Shown: one piece after another, positions 28,613-39,111 of the stretch
Position numbering within the stretch: position 1 is the stretch's first letter
How the letters are laid out: the number at the start of each line of letters is the position of its first letter
Assembly: GCF_016746085.1 (NCBI RefSeq)
Contig: NZ_JAERTZ010000014.1
Span: 1 to 64,000, forward strand
Origin: Zobellella iuensis
GTDB taxonomy: Bacteria > Pseudomonadota > Gammaproteobacteria > Enterobacterales > Aeromonadaceae
Length of the DNA: 64,000 nt
Reading direction: 5' to 3'
Position numbers and translations under genes: made by a program
Notes under the pieces: generated by a model
What the model saw: only the letters and a program-made list of their open reading frames with translations
Told to the model about the DNA's origin: nothing
Database searches by the model: none

Positions 28613-28746
28613 GCCTCGGGTTCAGGCCACGTCAGGAAACCGGTTTAACCTTGAGTTCGGCCGGGACTTCAAAGACGATGTTTTCTTCCCGCCCCGGGTG
28701 TTCTACCACGGTGCGCCCCCCCAGTTGCCGCAGGTGATCGACGACC
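28011..28746. repeat. 736-bp tandem duplication, copy 2
   Basis: This second copy adjoins copy 1 without spacer. It is continuous at its right end with the intact ispH, while copy 1 is continuous at its left end with the intact GAF-GGDEF gene, the pattern of a simple head-to-tail duplication. Confidence 0.95.
28612..28628. terminator. Small hairpin between the GGDEF copy and ispH
   Basis: GGCCT (28612-28616) pairs with AGGCC (28624-28628) in the 19-base gap between the converging stops. The same hairpin is repeated 736 bases upstream. It is short, with no T run, so it is a weak terminator candidate. Confidence 0.3.
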
Positions 28747-29576
28747 TCCTGCACCAGCACCTCGGGTGCCGAAGCCCCGGCGGTGACCGCCACCCGGGCC
28801 ACGCCGTCGAGCCAGGCGCCATCGATCATTTCGACACAGTCGATCAGATAGGCTTGGGTGCCGACTTTTTCGGCCAGTTCGCGCAGGCGATTGGAGTTGG
28901 AGGAATTACGCGAGCCCACCACCAGCATCAGCTCCACCTTGGTAGCCAGCTCCCGCACCGCGTCCTGTCGGTTCTGGGTGGCGTAGCAGATGTCGTCCTT
29001 GCGCGGCCCTTCGATGGTGGGGAAGCGCAGGCGCAGGGCGTCGATCACATCCGAGGTCTCGTCCACGCTCAAGGTGGTCTGGGTCACGAAGGTGAGGTTG
29101 TCCGGATGCTTGACCTCGAGGCTGGCCACATCGGCCGGGCTTTCCACCAGGTACATGCCGCCCTCGGTGCTTTCATACTGGCCCATGGTGCCTTCCACCT
29201 CCGGATGGCCGGCATGGCCGATAAGGATGGTTTCGATGCCTTTCTTGCTGGCCCGGTGTACCTCCATATGCACCTTGGTCACCAAGGGGCAGGTGGCGTC
29301 GAACACCTTGAGTCCCCGGTTTTTCGCCTCTTCCCGCACCGCCTTGGACACGCCGTGGGCGGAGAAGATCACGATATTACCGTCCGGCACCTGGTCCAGC
29401 TCGTCCACGAACACCGCGCCCGCGTCCTTGAGCTTGTTCACCACATAGCGGTTGTGCACCACCTCGTGGCGCACGTAGATGGGCGCCCCGAATTTTTCCA
29501 GGGCGCTCTGTACTATGCTGATGGCCCTGTCCACACCGGCGCAAAAACCGCGGGGATTGGCGAGTAAAATATCCAT
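28632..29576 (-). CDS. ispH: 4-hydroxy-3-methylbut-2-enyl diphosphate reductase
   Basis: IspH (LytB) is the last enzyme of the MEP isoprenoid pathway, an iron-sulfur protein giving IPP and DMAPP. The 314-residue product has the three cluster cysteines at 12 (PRGFCAGV), 96 (DATCPLV) and 197 ([11 protein letters not shown]). It ends the ribF-ileS-lspA-fkpB-ispH operon, one base after fkpB. Its last 115 bases lie within the 736-bp tandem duplication. Confidence 0.97.
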   Translation of the reverse strand: MDILLANPRGFCAGVDRAISIVQSALEKFGAPIYVRHEVVHNRYVVNKLKDAGAVFVDELDQVPDGNIVIFSAHGVSKAVREEAKNRGLKVFDATCPLVTKVHMEVHRASKKGIETILIGHAGHPEVEGTMGQYESTEGGMYLVESPADVASLEVKHPDNLTFVTQTTLSVDETSDVIDALRLRFPTIEGPRKDDICYATQNRQDAVRELATKVELMLVVGSRNSSNSNRLRELAEKVGTQAYLIDCVEMIDGAWLDGVARVAVTAGASAPEVLVQEVVDHLRQLGGRTVVEHPGREENIVFEVPAELKVKPVS

Positions 29577-29577
29577 G

Positions 29578-30024
29578 TCAGGCTCCGGATTGATCGACGG
29601 CCAGGATCTCCACCTCGAAGGTCACATTATGACCGGCCAGGGGATGATTGAAGTCCACGGTGACCGAGTCACCGGCCACGCCGCGCACTATGCCGGGAAT
29701 TTCGGCGCCGTTGGGCTGGGTAAAGGACAGGATGGCGCCCTCTTCCAACTCCATGTCAGCGGCGAAACGGCTGCGTTCCATATGATGGATATTGTCCGGG
29801 TTGACCGCCCCGAAGGCGTCGTCCGGCCCCAGCTCAAAGCGCTTCTTGGCGCCGGCTTCCAGCCCCAGCAGGCAGGCCTCGAAGTTGGGGGTCAGGCTGC
29901 CGTCGCCCATCTGCAGCCTGGCGGGCTTGCCGTGCAACTGGGTACTGTCGGCCACCGAGCCGTCTTCCAGCTTGATGGTGAAGTGAAACAGCACCTCGCT
30001 GCTCGGACCTATCTGTTTGCTCAT
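29578..30024 (-). CDS. fkpB: FKBP-type peptidyl-prolyl isomerase (SlpA/FkpB)
   Basis: The 148-residue product is an SlpA-type FKBP with the insert-in-flap arrangement; it isomerises prolyl bonds and has chaperone activity in the cytosol. Family sequence includes [16 protein letters not shown]-like [19 protein letters not shown]-type flap [16 protein letters not shown] and the C-terminal [16 protein letters not shown]. The start at 30024 overlaps the lspA stop by four bases (ATGA); upstream codons are within lspA. Confidence 0.93.
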   Translation of the reverse strand: MSKQIGPSSEVLFHFTIKLEDGSVADSTQLHGKPARLQMGDGSLTPNFEACLLGLEAGAKKRFELGPDDAFGAVNPDNIHHMERSRFAADMELEEGAILSFTQPNGAEIPGIVRGVAGDSVTVDFNHPLAGHNVTFEVEILAVDQSGA

Positions 30025-30509
30025 TGGGGGCTGTCCTTCCTGAAACTGTCGATGATGATCATGGCGGCACCGACGAAGATAAAGCTGTCGGCCAGGTTGA
30101 AGGCGGGCCAGTGCCAATTGCCCACGTAGAAGTCGAGAAAGTCCACCACGTGGCCCAGCGCCAGGCGGTCGATCACGTTACCCAGGGCACCGCCGATGAT
30201 CAGCGCATAGGCCGCCGGCAGCCAGCGGGCGCTTCTGGGTGCCTTGTACATCCAGATGCTGAGCAATAGTGTCACGGCGCAGGCCAGGCCGGCGAAGAAC
30301 CAGCGCTGCCAGCCGCCCTGATCGGCCAGGAAGCTGAACGCCGCGCCCGGGTTGTATACGTGCACCAGGTTGAAGAAGGGGGTGATTTCCACCCCCGGGT
30401 AGCCGTAGTCCAGATAGGACACGGTGAGCCACTTGGTGACCTGATCCAGCACCATGGCGACGATGGCCAGCCACCACCAGCGCAGACCGGTATCGAACAA
30501 GGGCTTCAT
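30021..30509 (-). CDS. lspA: Lipoprotein signal peptidase
   Basis: LspA is the inner-membrane aspartic protease that removes signal peptides of prolipoproteins. The 162-residue product has four membrane segments and both catalytic aspartate motifs, GNVIDR and FNLADSF. Its ATG overlaps the ileS stop by one base (TGATG) and its stop overlaps fkpB, showing tight coupling. Confidence 0.96.
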   Translation of the reverse strand: MKPLFDTGLRWWWLAIVAMVLDQVTKWLTVSYLDYGYPGVEITPFFNLVHVYNPGAAFSFLADQGGWQRWFFAGLACAVTLLLSIWMYKAPRSARWLPAAYALIIGGALGNVIDRLALGHVVDFLDFYVGNWHWPAFNLADSFIFVGAAMIIIDSFRKDSPQ

Positions 30510-33334
30510 CAGGCAAACCGGCGAACTTCGCCGTCTCCCGCCACGTTGGACACACAGCGGCCACAGATGCCGTCGTGGCCCTCATGGCTGCCCACGTCTT
30601 CCACATGGTGCCAGCAGCGGCCGCACTTGTCGGCGCCACTCTTGGCCACCCGCACCTTGAGCCCGGCCAGTTCGGTGTCGGTCGCACCGTCGGCCTCGGC
30701 CAGCGGCTTGACCACCGCCCTGGAGGTCAGCATCACGAAGCGCAGCTCGTCCTCCAGCCGGTTCAGTCTGGCAGCCAGCGCCTCGTCGGCAAACAGGGTG
30801 ATCTCGGCTTCCAGAGCGGCCCCGATGACCTTGTCGTTACGGGCGGTTTCCAGCGCCTTGTTCACCGCCTGGCGCACCTTGAGCAATTCGGCCCAGTAAG
30901 CGTCGTTCAGTGGCTCGCCTTCCGCCAGGCCGAAGAGGCCGTCGTAGAATTCCTGGGTGAACACGAAGCGATCCCGCTCGCCGGGCAGCAGGGCCCAGAT
31001 TTCGTCGGCGGTAAAGCTCATGATCGGCGCCATCCAGCGCACCAGGGCCTCGACGATATGATAGAGGGCGGTCTGGCAGGAGCGGCGCGCCTGGCTGTCG
31101 GCCTTGGCGGTGTACTGCCGATCCTTGATCACATCCAGGTAGAAGGAGCCCATTTCCACCGAGCAGAACTGCATCAGCTTCTGGGTCACCTGATGGAAAT
31201 TGTACTCGTCATAGGCCTTGGTGATGTCCTGCTGGATGGACTGGGCCCGGCCCACCGCCCAGCGGTCGATCACCACCATGTCTTCCGGCGCCACCATGTC
31301 AGTGGCCGGGTCGAAGCCATTCAGGTTGGCCAGCAGGAAGCGGGCGGTATTGCGGATGCGGCGGTAGGCATCGGCGCTGCGCTTGAGGATCTCGTCGGAG
31401 ACGGTCATCTCGCCGGAGTAGTCGGTGCTCGCCACCCACAGCCGCAGGATGTCGGCACCCAGCTTGTTCATCACTTCCTGGGGGCTGACCACGTTGCCGA
31501 TGGACTTGGACATCTTGCGGCCCTGGCCGTCCACGGTAAAGCCGTGGGTCAGCACCTGGCGATAGGGAGCATGGCCTTTCATGGCGGTGGAGATCATCAG
31601 CGACGACATAAACCAGCCCCGGTGCTGATCCGAGCCTTCCAGGTACATGTCGGCCGGGTAGCCCTGGAACTCGGGCCGCACGTCCACCACCGAGGCGTGG
31701 GTAGAGCCGGAGTCGAACCAGACGTCCAGGGTGTCCAGCACCTTCTCGTACTGGCCGGCCTCCTCGCCCAGCAGCTCGGCGGGATCCAGATCCCACCAGG
31801 CCTGGATGCCGGCCTGCTCCACCCGTTTGGCGACCTGCTCCATCAGCTCGGTGGCACGGGGATGCAGGGCCTGGGTGTCCTTGTGCACGAACAGGGCGAT
31901 GGGCACGCCCCAGGTACGCTGGCGGGAAATACACCAGTCGGGGCGGTTTTCCACCATGGCCTCGATGCGGTTCTGGCCCCACTCGGGTACCCACTGCACC
32001 TTGCGGATTTCGCTCAACGCCCGGCTGCGCAGCCCGGCCTGCTCCATGCTGATGAACCACTGGGGCGTGGCCCGGAAGATGATGGGCGTCTTGTGGCGCC
32101 AGCAGTGCGGATAGGAGTGGTTATAGGCTTCGTGGTGCAGCAGGGCACCGCGCTCCTTGAGCACCTCCACCACGGCGTCGTTGGCCTTGAACACGTGCTG
32201 GCCGGCGAACAGTTCGGTGTCGGGCAGGTAGACGCCGTTGCCGCCCACCGGGTTGGCCACTTCCAGGCCGTACTTCTGACCGACCACGAAGTCTTCCTGG
32301 CCGTGGCCGGGGGCGGTATGCACGGCGCCGGTACCGGAGTCGGTGGTGACATGCTCGCCCAGTACCACGGGCACCTCGTAGTCGTAGAAGGGGTGGCGGA
32401 AACGCTTGAGCTCGAGCGCCGCCCCCTGGCAATAACCCAAGTTGTGGTAGTGGGCGATGCCGGCCCTGTCCATCACGTCCTTGACCAGATCGGCGGCCAG
32501 GATCAGCCGCTCGGGGCTGTCGCCTTCCACCTGCACCAGGGCATAGTTGAGCTCGGCATGCAGGGCCACGGCCCGGTTGGCCGGCAGGGTCCAGGGGGTG
32601 GTGGTCCAGATCACCACCGACACCGGGCCCCGGCCGGTGTGGCCATCGGCGCAGTCGAAGCTGGCCACGGCGGCGGCTTCATCCGCCGCCCGGAAGCGTA
32701 CGTCGATGGCCGGCGAGCGCTTGTCTTCGTATTCCACCTCCGCTTCCGCCAGGGCCGAGCCGCAGTCGGTACACCAGTGCACCGGCTTGGAGCCCTTGTG
32801 CAGGTGGCCGTTGTCGATGATCTTGGCCAGGGAACGGATAATGTTGGCCTCGGTGTCGAAGTTCATGGTGAGGTAGGGATTGTCCCAGTCTCCCAGCACC
32901 CCCAGGCGGATAAAGTCGGCTTTCTGCGCTGCTATCTGCTCCTTGGCGTAGGCCCGACAGGCCTCGCGGAATTCGGCGGCAGACACCTTGACCCCGGGCT
33001 TGCCGACCTTGCCTTCCACCTTCAGCTCGATGGGCAGGCCGTGGCAGTCCCAGCCGGGAATGTAGGGGGAGTCGTAGCCCAGCAGGCCCTTGGACTTGAC
33101 GATGATGTCCTTGAGGATCTTGTTGACCGAGTGACCGATGTGAATGCTGCCGTTGGCGTAGGGAGGACCGTCGTGCAGAATAAAGGGCTTGTTGCCGGCC
33201 TTGGCGCGACGAACGGCACCGTACAGGTCCTCTTCGAGCCAGCGCTTGAGCATCTCCGGCTCGCGCTGAGCCAGGTTGCCGCGCATGGGAAACTCCGTTT
33301 CGGGCAAATTCAGGGTATTTTTATAGTCGCTCAT
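30509..33334 (-). CDS. ileS: Isoleucyl-tRNA synthetase
   Basis: IleS charges tRNA-Ile and edits misactivated valine. The 941-residue product has the HIGH-type motif [12 protein letters not shown] near residue 55, the CP1 editing domain (about 190-400, with the [12 protein letters not shown] threonine-rich motif), KMSKS as [10 protein letters not shown], and a C-terminal zinc site ([18 protein letters not shown]). The start at 33334 gives [19 protein letters not shown], as in E. coli. It begins five bases after ribF. Confidence 0.97.
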   Translation of the reverse strand: MSDYKNTLNLPETEFPMRGNLAQREPEMLKRWLEEDLYGAVRRAKAGNKPFILHDGPPYANGSIHIGHSVNKILKDIIVKSKGLLGYDSPYIPGWDCHGLPIELKVEGKVGKPGVKVSAAEFREACRAYAKEQIAAQKADFIRLGVLGDWDNPYLTMNFDTEANIIRSLAKIIDNGHLHKGSKPVHWCTDCGSALAEAEVEYEDKRSPAIDVRFRAADEAAAVASFDCADGHTGRGPVSVVIWTTTPWTLPANRAVALHAELNYALVQVEGDSPERLILAADLVKDVMDRAGIAHYHNLGYCQGAALELKRFRHPFYDYEVPVVLGEHVTTDSGTGAVHTAPGHGQEDFVVGQKYGLEVANPVGGNGVYLPDTELFAGQHVFKANDAVVEVLKERGALLHHEAYNHSYPHCWRHKTPIIFRATPQWFISMEQAGLRSRALSEIRKVQWVPEWGQNRIEAMVENRPDWCISRQRTWGVPIALFVHKDTQALHPRATELMEQVAKRVEQAGIQAWWDLDPAELLGEEAGQYEKVLDTLDVWFDSGSTHASVVDVRPEFQGYPADMYLEGSDQHRGWFMSSLMISTAMKGHAPYRQVLTHGFTVDGQGRKMSKSIGNVVSPQEVMNKLGADILRLWVASTDYSGEMTVSDEILKRSADAYRRIRNTARFLLANLNGFDPATDMVAPEDMVVIDRWAVGRAQSIQQDITKAYDEYNFHQVTQKLMQFCSVEMGSFYLDVIKDRQYTAKADSQARRSCQTALYHIVEALVRWMAPIMSFTADEIWALLPGERDRFVFTQEFYDGLFGLAEGEPLNDAYWAELLKVRQAVNKALETARNDKVIGAALEAEITLFADEALAARLNRLEDELRFVMLTSRAVVKPLAEADGATDTELAGLKVRVAKSGADKCGRCWHHVEDVGSHEGHDGICGRCVSNVAGDGEVRRFA

Positions 33335-33339
33335 GAGTC

Positions 33340-34287
33340 CTATATTCCGTTCGGTTCTGATGGCGCCAGCCCGAGCCATTGGCGGGCGGCGGCGGCATCG
33401 CGTTGAATCTGCTCCTTTAACAGTGCAAAGGATGCGAATTTTTGTTCGTTCCGCAATTTGTGGCGGAGCTCCACTTCCACCTGCCTGCCGTAGATATCGC
33501 CGGCAAAGTCGAACAGATGGACTTCCAACAGGGCGCGGGTGCCGCTGACGGTGGGCTTGTGGCCGATATTGGCCACCCCGGGATAACGCCTGCCGCCGAG
33601 CAGCAGCTCCACCACATAGACCCCGGATACCGGTATCACCTGGCGCTTGAGCGCCACATTGGCAGTGGGAAAGCCGATGGTCCGCCCCAGCTTGGCGCCA
33701 TGGGCCACCCGGCCGTGCAAGCTGAAGGGCCGCCCCAGCATCTGGTTGGCGTTGTCCAGCCGCCCTGCCGCCAATGCCTCGCGGATCAGGGTGCTGCTGA
33801 CCCGCTGGCTGTTCATCCGCCAGCTCTGGGTGCTGACCACCTCGAAATCGAAGGCGCGCCCGGCCCGGGTCAGCAGCCCGAAATCCCCGCCCCGGTTGCG
33901 ACCGAAGCGGAAATCATCGCCCACCACCAGAAAGCGCACGCCGAGCCGGTCGACCAGCAGGCCGCGGATAAAATCGTCCGGCGACTGGGCGGCGAAGGCG
34001 ACGTTGAAGCGCACACACAGCAGGCGGTCGATACCGAGCCGGGCCAGCTGCAGGTATTTCTCCCGCAGCCGGGTCAGCCGGGGCGGTGCCTCGGCCCCGG
34101 CAAACAATTCCTGGGGCTGGGGCTCGAACACCATGACGCAGGACGGCACCCCGAGCCTCTGCGCCTGCTCGGTCAGGCGGTGCAACACCGCCTGGTGCCC
34201 CAAATGCACGCCATCGAAGTTGCCGATGGTCAGCACACAGCCGTGATGCCATGGCTTGATGTTGTGAATGCCGCGAATAAGCTCCAT
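33340..34287 (-). CDS. ribF: Bifunctional riboflavin kinase / FMN adenylyltransferase
   Basis: RibF makes FMN and then FAD from riboflavin. The 315-residue product has the N-terminal nucleotidyltransferase domain ([16 protein letters not shown]) and the C-terminal kinase domain ([22 protein letters not shown]). The start at 34287 ([10 protein letters not shown]) matches E. coli; eight further in-frame codons upstream do not. It heads the operon with ileS-lspA-fkpB-ispH, downstream of murJ. Confidence 0.95.
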   Translation of the reverse strand: MELIRGIHNIKPWHHGCVLTIGNFDGVHLGHQAVLHRLTEQAQRLGVPSCVMVFEPQPQELFAGAEAPPRLTRLREKYLQLARLGIDRLLCVRFNVAFAAQSPDDFIRGLLVDRLGVRFLVVGDDFRFGRNRGGDFGLLTRAGRAFDFEVVSTQSWRMNSQRVSSTLIREALAAGRLDNANQMLGRPFSLHGRVAHGAKLGRTIGFPTANVALKRQVIPVSGVYVVELLLGGRRYPGVANIGHKPTVSGTRALLEVHLFDFAGDIYGRQVEVELRHKLRNEQKFASFALLKEQIQRDAAAARQWLGLAPSEPNGI

Positions 34288-34354
34288 AAACTCCGCTGCC
34301 GGCCCCTGCAAATCGGCGGATTATACCCCAGGCGGCCTTAAGGATCAGCCCTTG

Positions 34355-35911
34355 CTACCCGGTTTTGAAGTGCTTAATCCGTACCCCGCCCAACAGCAGC
34401 AGGACACCGTAACACAGGGCGCCGGCCCCGATATAGCCGCACAGATGCAGGCTGCTGCTCAGCAGACCCCATCCGGCCCATACCGCCAGCGGCGGCGACA
34501 GCCACCATAACAGCCCCGCCATGCCACTGCCGGCCAGCGCGACCTTGAGGGCAAAGAGCCCGGTTTCCCGGCTGGGATGGTATACCCCGCGCCGATGCAG
34601 ACCCCAGGCCAGCAGCCCGGCATTGAGTATGCCCGACAGGGCCGTGGCCAACGCCAGGCCCACATAACCGAGGGGGAAAATCAGAATGGCGTTGAACAGC
34701 ATATTGGCCATCATGGCGATGATGCCGAAACGCACCGGCGTCCTGGTGTCCTGGCGGGCATAGTAACCCGGCGCCAGCACCTTGATCAGCATAAAGGCCT
34801 GCAGCCCCAGGCCATAGGCCACCAGGCTTTTGCCTGCCGCCGAAACCTCCTCCATACCGAATTCACCGCGCATAAACAGCACCCGTAGCATGGGCTCGCT
34901 CAGCACGATCAGCCCCAGCATGGCGGGGAACCCCATCAGCAGCACCATCCGCACTCCCCAGTCCATGGTGGCGGCGAAACCATCCCTGGCATCATCCACA
35001 TGGCGGCTGGACAGGACCGGCAGGATCACGGTGGCGATGGCGATGCCGAACAGGCCAAGGGGGAACTCCAGCAACCGGTCCGAGTAGTACAGATAACTGA
35101 TGGAGCCGGTGGCCAGGAAGGACGCCAGCATGGTGTCGAACAACAGGTTCACCTGGCTGACCGATACCCCGAACAGCGCCGGTATCATCAGGGTACGGAT
35201 TTTCACTACCCCCGGATGGTGCCAGGCCCAGCGCGGCCGCACCAGCAGATGCAGCCGGGCCAGAAAGGGAAACTGGAACAAAAACTGGAGCAACCCGCCG
35301 GCAAAGACGCCGATGGCCAGCCCCAGCTCGGGCTGGGCCAGCCGCGGCGACAACCAGAGTGCCGCCGCAATCAGCGCCACATTGAGGAACACCGGGGTGA
35401 AGGAGGACACCGCGAACTTGCCGAAGGTATTGAGAATGGCGCCGGCCATGGCGGTGAAGCTGATAAACCACAGGTAGGGAAAGGTGATTTTCAGCAGCAG
35501 CGAGGCCAGTTCAAACTTGTGCGCCTCGGGCCCGTCCTGCAACCACTCCATAAACCAGCCGGCCCCGAACAGGGCGGTAACGGCACCGGAGCCGATGATG
35601 CCCGCCAGGGTCACCCCGGTCACGATCAGTCCCAGGGTGCCGGACACCGCCGCCAACAAGTCCTGGGTATCCTTGAAACTGCGGGTCTGCTTGTATTCGG
35701 TCATCACCGGCACGAAGGCCTGGTTGAAGGCGCCCTCGGCAAACAGCCGGCGCAAAAAGTTCGGAATGCGGTTGGCAAAGAAGAAGACGTCGGCCGCCGC
35801 CCCGGCCCCCATCAGGTTGGCGATCACCACATCACGTACCAGGCCCAGCACCCGGGAAACCAGGGTCATGGCGGACACAATCAGGCCCGATCGCAAAAGC
35901 GCCTTGCTCAA
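34355..35911 (-). CDS. murJ: Lipid II flippase MurJ (MviN)
   Basis: MurJ flips the peptidoglycan precursor lipid II across the inner membrane. The 518-residue product has about 14 membrane helices and the family N-terminus SRVLGLVRDVVIANLMGAG with its functional arginines, followed by NFLRRLFAEGAFNQAFVPV. It is upstream of ribF with a 67-base gap and divergent from rpsT, the usual arrangement. Confidence 0.95.
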   Translation of the reverse strand: MSKALLRSGLIVSAMTLVSRVLGLVRDVVIANLMGAGAAADVFFFANRIPNFLRRLFAEGAFNQAFVPVMTEYKQTRSFKDTQDLLAAVSGTLGLIVTGVTLAGIIGSGAVTALFGAGWFMEWLQDGPEAHKFELASLLLKITFPYLWFISFTAMAGAILNTFGKFAVSSFTPVFLNVALIAAALWLSPRLAQPELGLAIGVFAGGLLQFLFQFPFLARLHLLVRPRWAWHHPGVVKIRTLMIPALFGVSVSQVNLLFDTMLASFLATGSISYLYYSDRLLEFPLGLFGIAIATVILPVLSSRHVDDARDGFAATMDWGVRMVLLMGFPAMLGLIVLSEPMLRVLFMRGEFGMEEVSAAGKSLVAYGLGLQAFMLIKVLAPGYYARQDTRTPVRFGIIAMMANMLFNAILIFPLGYVGLALATALSGILNAGLLAWGLHRRGVYHPSRETGLFALKVALAGSGMAGLLWWLSPPLAVWAGWGLLSSSLHLCGYIGAGALCYGVLLLLGGVRIKHFKTG

Positions 35912-35935
35912 AATGAAAACCTCGCGGTAAGAAAA

Positions 35936-36060
35936 TTGCTGAACGCAGGGGAATGCTGCTAGAATTCGGCCGACAGTTTAACCCCCCGCCCTGTGCCTGA
36001 CCACAGGGCGGTGTTTATTTGCACAAATCAATTGACAATCAGCGGTGAAAAAGGCATATT
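35936..36060 (+). promoter_or_regulatory. Two rpsT promoters with an intervening hairpin
   Basis: P1: -35 TTGCTG (35936-35941) and -10 TAGAAT (35960-35965), spacer 18. P2: consensus -35 TTGACA (36032-36037) and -10 CATATT (36055-36060), spacer 17, followed by a GC-rich discriminator. Between them CCGCCCTGTG (35986-35995) pairs with CACAGGGCGG (36002-36011) and is followed by TGTTTATTT, so it looks like a terminator acting on P1 transcripts. E. coli rpsT also has two promoters. Confidence 0.6.
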
Positions 36061-36108
36061 CCTCGGCCTTTTAAGAACACTCGCTAAGACAGTTTTAGGA
36101 GTTTTACC

Positions 36109-36369
36109 TTGGCTAATATTAAATCTGCTAAGAAACGCGCGATTCAAGCAGAGAAACGCCGTAAGCACAACGCCAGCCGCCGCTCCATGGTGCGCACCTA
36201 CGTCAAGAAAGTAGTTGCCGCCATCGCTACCGGTGACAAAGCGAACGCTCAGCAAGCTTTCAACGCCGCTCAGCCGCTGCTGGACCGCATGGCCACCAAA
36301 GGCCTGATCCACAAGAACAAGGCTGCTCGTCATAAGAGCCGCCTGAACGCCCAGATCAAAGCCCTGTAA
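36109..36369 (+). CDS. rpsT: 30S ribosomal protein bS20
   Basis: S20 binds 16S rRNA in the small-subunit body. The 86-residue product [20 protein letters not shown] is typical. Translation starts at TTG (36109), as in E. coli, where the UUG start is part of feedback control by S20; AGGAG lies seven bases upstream. It is a single gene with its own terminator. Confidence 0.97.
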   Translation: MANIKSAKKRAIQAEKRRKHNASRRSMVRTYVKKVVAAIATGDKANAQQAFNAAQPLLDRMATKGLIHKNKAARHKSRLNAQIKAL

Positions 36370-36391
36370 CAGCGGCTTCTTCTGATGCGTC

Positions 36392-36417
36392 AAAAAACCG
36401 GCCTTGGCCGGTTTTTT
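36392..36417 (+). terminator. rpsT terminator
   Basis: ACCGGCC and GGCCGGT form a stem flanked by six A and six T residues, 22 bases after rpsT. Confidence 0.88.
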
Positions 36418-36528
36418 ATTGCCTGTAGAAAGGTGAGGTGTGAACATAGCCCCGCCATCTGCTTTGTCCTAATTTTCAGGCACAGTCCGGAGTCGCTCCC
36501 ATCCCCCTAACTCCTCCTGCCTCACTCT

Positions 36529-36846
36529 TCATTCTTCACGACAGTAAAGCCGGTGCAGCAGGGCGATCACCTCGCGCACCTCTTCGCTTTTCAACGAATA
36601 AAAAACGGTTTGTGCCTCTTTCCGGGTTTGCACCAGATCGTCGTTGCGCAAAATGGCCAGATGCTGGGACAGCGCAGACTGACTCAGGCCCAGGTGCTGG
36701 TTCATCTCCCCCACCGACAATTCCTTGTCGAGCAAGTGACACAAAATAAACAGCCGGCGCTCATTGGCCAGGGCCTTGAGCAGCTTGACCGCCTGGGCGG
36801 CGTTGGCCTCCATTTCTTCCATATTCAATGCCATCATGGTGTCCAC
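36529..36846 (-). CDS. ArsR-family regulator of the BigR/SqrR/YgaV sulfide-sensing type
   Basis: The 105-residue product is a winged-helix ArsR/SmtB protein (VGEMNQHLGLSQSALSQHLAILR is the DNA-reading helix pair). It has two cysteines, Cys36 (LFILCHLL) and Cys102 (LYCREE), 66 residues apart, the same spacing as the persulfide-sensing pair of BigR and SqrR; metal-site ELCVCDL of ArsR proper is absent. It therefore probably senses sulfide or persulfide by forming a polysulfide bridge. The frame opens at GTG 36846; ATG 36837 or 36834 is also possible. It begins 10 bases after nhaR on the same strand. Targets are unknown. Confidence 0.75.
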   Translation of the reverse strand: MDTMMALNMEEMEANAAQAVKLLKALANERRLFILCHLLDKELSVGEMNQHLGLSQSALSQHLAILRNDDLVQTRKEAQTVFYSLKSEEVREVIALLHRLYCREE

Positions 36847-36856
36847 ATTCAGATTG

Positions 36857-37822
36857 TCAACTCAGCTCGCTGTCGAAGGTCGCCGGAGGCGTAACCGCGG
36901 AAAAATCGTCCAGGCCGGAGAACAGCGAGGTGAAGTCACTCTCGCACAGTCGTTTAACCGCCGGGTGCTGGATCATCCGCTCGGCAAAGATGACATAATA
37001 CTCTTCCTTCAGCTCTTCCACCCGGCCAATCTCGATCACCGGCTGGTACTGTAGAATCGCATCCCGGTAGATGGCCGGGGCGACAAAAATCCCCTGGTTA
37101 AAAAAACCGAAGGCCTTCATCAGGGCCGCATCGTCGAACTCGCCCAGGATCTGCGGCTTGAGTCCCTGCACCTCCAGCCAGTGCCGTAGCTGTCGCCCCA
37201 TGGCGGTGCGTCGCCCCGGGATCAGCAGCCGCCGCTCCTCCAGGCAGGCGGGAAAGGGCCGGGTGGGCAGGGGCTCGCGGCAGTAGAAGCCGATATCGCA
37301 CTCGCCCAGCTTCTTGGACAACAAGCCCGCGTGCTGGGCCGAGTCCACCGGACAATCGGACAGTATCATGTCCAGCTTGTGCTGGCTGAGCTGCTCCAGC
37401 AGCATCTCGTGGGTGGACTCGTAGCAGCGCAGGTGGATGGAGCCGTCGTTGGGGATCACCGACAGCAGCACCCGGCTGGCCAGTCGCTTGGACAGGGCAT
37501 CGGCGATGCCCACCTCGAACACCAGGTGATCTTCCTTGCGGTAGTTGACGATATCCAGCATCTCGTAGGACAGGCTGAACATGCGATCCGCATACTGGAA
37601 AACCAGTTGCCCCAGCTCGCTCGCCTCCAGTTGCCGGCCCTTGCGCTTGAACAGCTTGCCGCCCAGGCGCTGCTCCAGCTGGCGGATCTGGCCGGTGACC
37701 GTCTGCGGGGTCAGGAACAGGGCCTCGGCGGCCTTGGTGACCGACCCCTTCTTCTGGGTCATCCAGAAATAATAGAGATGGTTGTAATTCAGGTGTGACA
37801 AGGTGCCGTCTCCGATGCTCAA
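36857..37822 (-). CDS. nhaR: LysR-type transcriptional activator NhaR
   Basis: NhaR activates nhaA in response to sodium. The 321-residue product follows E. coli NhaR closely: [18 protein letters not shown] at the start, a helix-turn-helix with [20 protein letters not shown], the effector-domain stretches [19 protein letters not shown] and [11 protein letters not shown], and [15 protein letters not shown]. It lies 66 bases downstream of the first nhaA, the same nhaA-nhaR order as in E. coli. Confidence 0.94.
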   Translation of the reverse strand: MSIGDGTLSHLNYNHLYYFWMTQKKGSVTKAAEALFLTPQTVTGQIRQLEQRLGGKLFKRKGRQLEASELGQLVFQYADRMFSLSYEMLDIVNYRKEDHLVFEVGIADALSKRLASRVLLSVIPNDGSIHLRCYESTHEMLLEQLSQHKLDMILSDCPVDSAQHAGLLSKKLGECDIGFYCREPLPTRPFPACLEERRLLIPGRRTAMGRQLRHWLEVQGLKPQILGEFDDAALMKAFGFFNQGIFVAPAIYRDAILQYQPVIEIGRVEELKEEYYVIFAERMIQHPAVKRLCESDFTSLFSGLDDFSAVTPPATFDSELS

Positions 37823-37842
37823 TGCTCCATCATAATGAAAGC

Positions 37843-37864
37843 GGCCGGGTTTTTACACCCGGCC
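37843..37864 (-). terminator. Hairpin after the first nhaA copy
   Basis: GGCCGGGT (37843-37850) pairs with ACCCGGCC (37857-37864). On the minus strand it is followed by GCTTTCATTATG. An alike hairpin with the same tail follows the second nhaA at 39487-39512, a trace of the nhaA duplication. Confidence 0.5.
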
Positions 37865-37888
37865 GGCATGGGGAGAGACGGCAATGCC

Positions 37889-39085
37889 TCAGACCGGTTG
37901 CGTGTGCGCCTGCTCTGCGCGCGCCGGCACCTGTTGCGGCAGTGCCCACTTCAGCATCAGGTAGCCGGCCACGGCCGACATGCTGGATCCCATCAGAATG
38001 CCGAGCCGTGCCAGGTTGGCCAGTTGGGCCTGCTCGGCAAAGGCCAGCGACGAGATAAAGATGGACATGGTAAAGCCGATGCCGCACAGCACCGACACCG
38101 CGAAGATTTGCCGGAAACCGACGCCGGTCGGCAACTGGGCGTAGCCCAGGCGCACCGCCAGCCAGCTGAACAGAAAGATGCCCATGGGCTTGCCCAACAG
38201 CAGCCCCGCCATGATGCCGAGGGGCAGGGTCGAGGACAGGTCGGCGAACGACAGTCCCTCCAGCGACACACCGGCGTTCGCGAAGGCGAACAGCGGCAGT
38301 ATCATGAAGCCACACCAGGGGTTGAGAAACTGCTCCAGCTGCTTGGAGGGCGAGAAACGATGGCCGTAGAGCGGGATCAGGAACCCCAGTATCACCCCGG
38401 CCAGGGTGGCGTGAAGACCCGACTTCAGCACCGCCACCCAGACGATCCAGCCCAGCACCAAGTAGGGCACCAGATTGCACACCCGGGCCCGGTTCAGCCA
38501 CATCAGGCCGGCAATGCCGAGGCCGGCTGACGCCAGCGCCGTCAGCTCCAGGCCGTGATTGTAAAACAGGGCGATGATGATGATGGCCCCCAGATCATCG
38601 ATGATCGCCAGGGCCAGCAGAAACACCTTGAGGCTGAGCGGCACCCGCTTGCCCAGCAGCGTCATCACCCCCAGGGCAAAGGCGATGTCGGTGGCGGCGG
38701 GAATGGCCCAGCCGCTCTGGTTGACCGGCTCACCGAGATTCAGCAGCATGAACCAGAGGGCGGGAAACAGCATGCCGCCGATGGCGGCCAGCGCCGGGAA
38801 CAGGGCCTTTTCACGGGTGCAGAGCGCCCCCTCCACCATCTCCCGCTTGACCTCGAGTCCCACCAGCAAAAAGAACACCGCCATCATGCCGTCGTTCACC
38901 CACAGCAGCAAGGGCTTGTCCAGATCCAGTTCACCGATGCGCAGCTGGATGCTCGTATTGAGCAACTCTTGATAAAGGCCGGCCAGGGCGGTATTGGCCA
39001 TCAGCATGGCGATCAGGGCGGCGATGATCAGCAACACCCCGGCGGCCGATTCCATGGCCAGAAAGCGTTTAAGCACACGAGACAT
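37889..39085 (-). CDS. nhaA: Na+/H+ antiporter NhaA (copy 1)
   Basis: NhaA expels Na+ in exchange for two protons across the inner membrane and is central to salt and alkaline tolerance. The 398-residue product has about 12 membrane segments, the ion-binding aspartate pair in [10 protein letters not shown] and the TDIAFALGV segment. The start at 39085 ([13 protein letters not shown]) has AGGAG nine bases upstream; the frame is open 17 codons further but not conserved. It is followed by nhaR and preceded by a thyA remnant and nhaA copy 2. Confidence 0.95.
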   Translation of the reverse strand: MSRVLKRFLAMESAAGVLLIIAALIAMLMANTALAGLYQELLNTSIQLRIGELDLDKPLLLWVNDGMMAVFFLLVGLEVKREMVEGALCTREKALFPALAAIGGMLFPALWFMLLNLGEPVNQSGWAIPAATDIAFALGVMTLLGKRVPLSLKVFLLALAIIDDLGAIIIIALFYNHGLELTALASAGLGIAGLMWLNRARVCNLVPYLVLGWIVWVAVLKSGLHATLAGVILGFLIPLYGHRFSPSKQLEQFLNPWCGFMILPLFAFANAGVSLEGLSFADLSSTLPLGIMAGLLLGKPMGIFLFSWLAVRLGYAQLPTGVGFRQIFAVSVLCGIGFTMSIFISSLAFAEQAQLANLARLGILMGSSMSAVAGYLMLKWALPQQVPARAEQAHTQPV

Positions 39086-39111
39086 ATACGAGCTCCTTCT
39101 CAAAGTGCAGG

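Noticed and set aside
22253-28746. Minor-pilin and GGDEF region as a genomic island
   Set aside because: No integrase, tRNA target, attachment repeats or transposase was seen. Only the C-terminal part of pilV looks compositionally different. The duplication is local.
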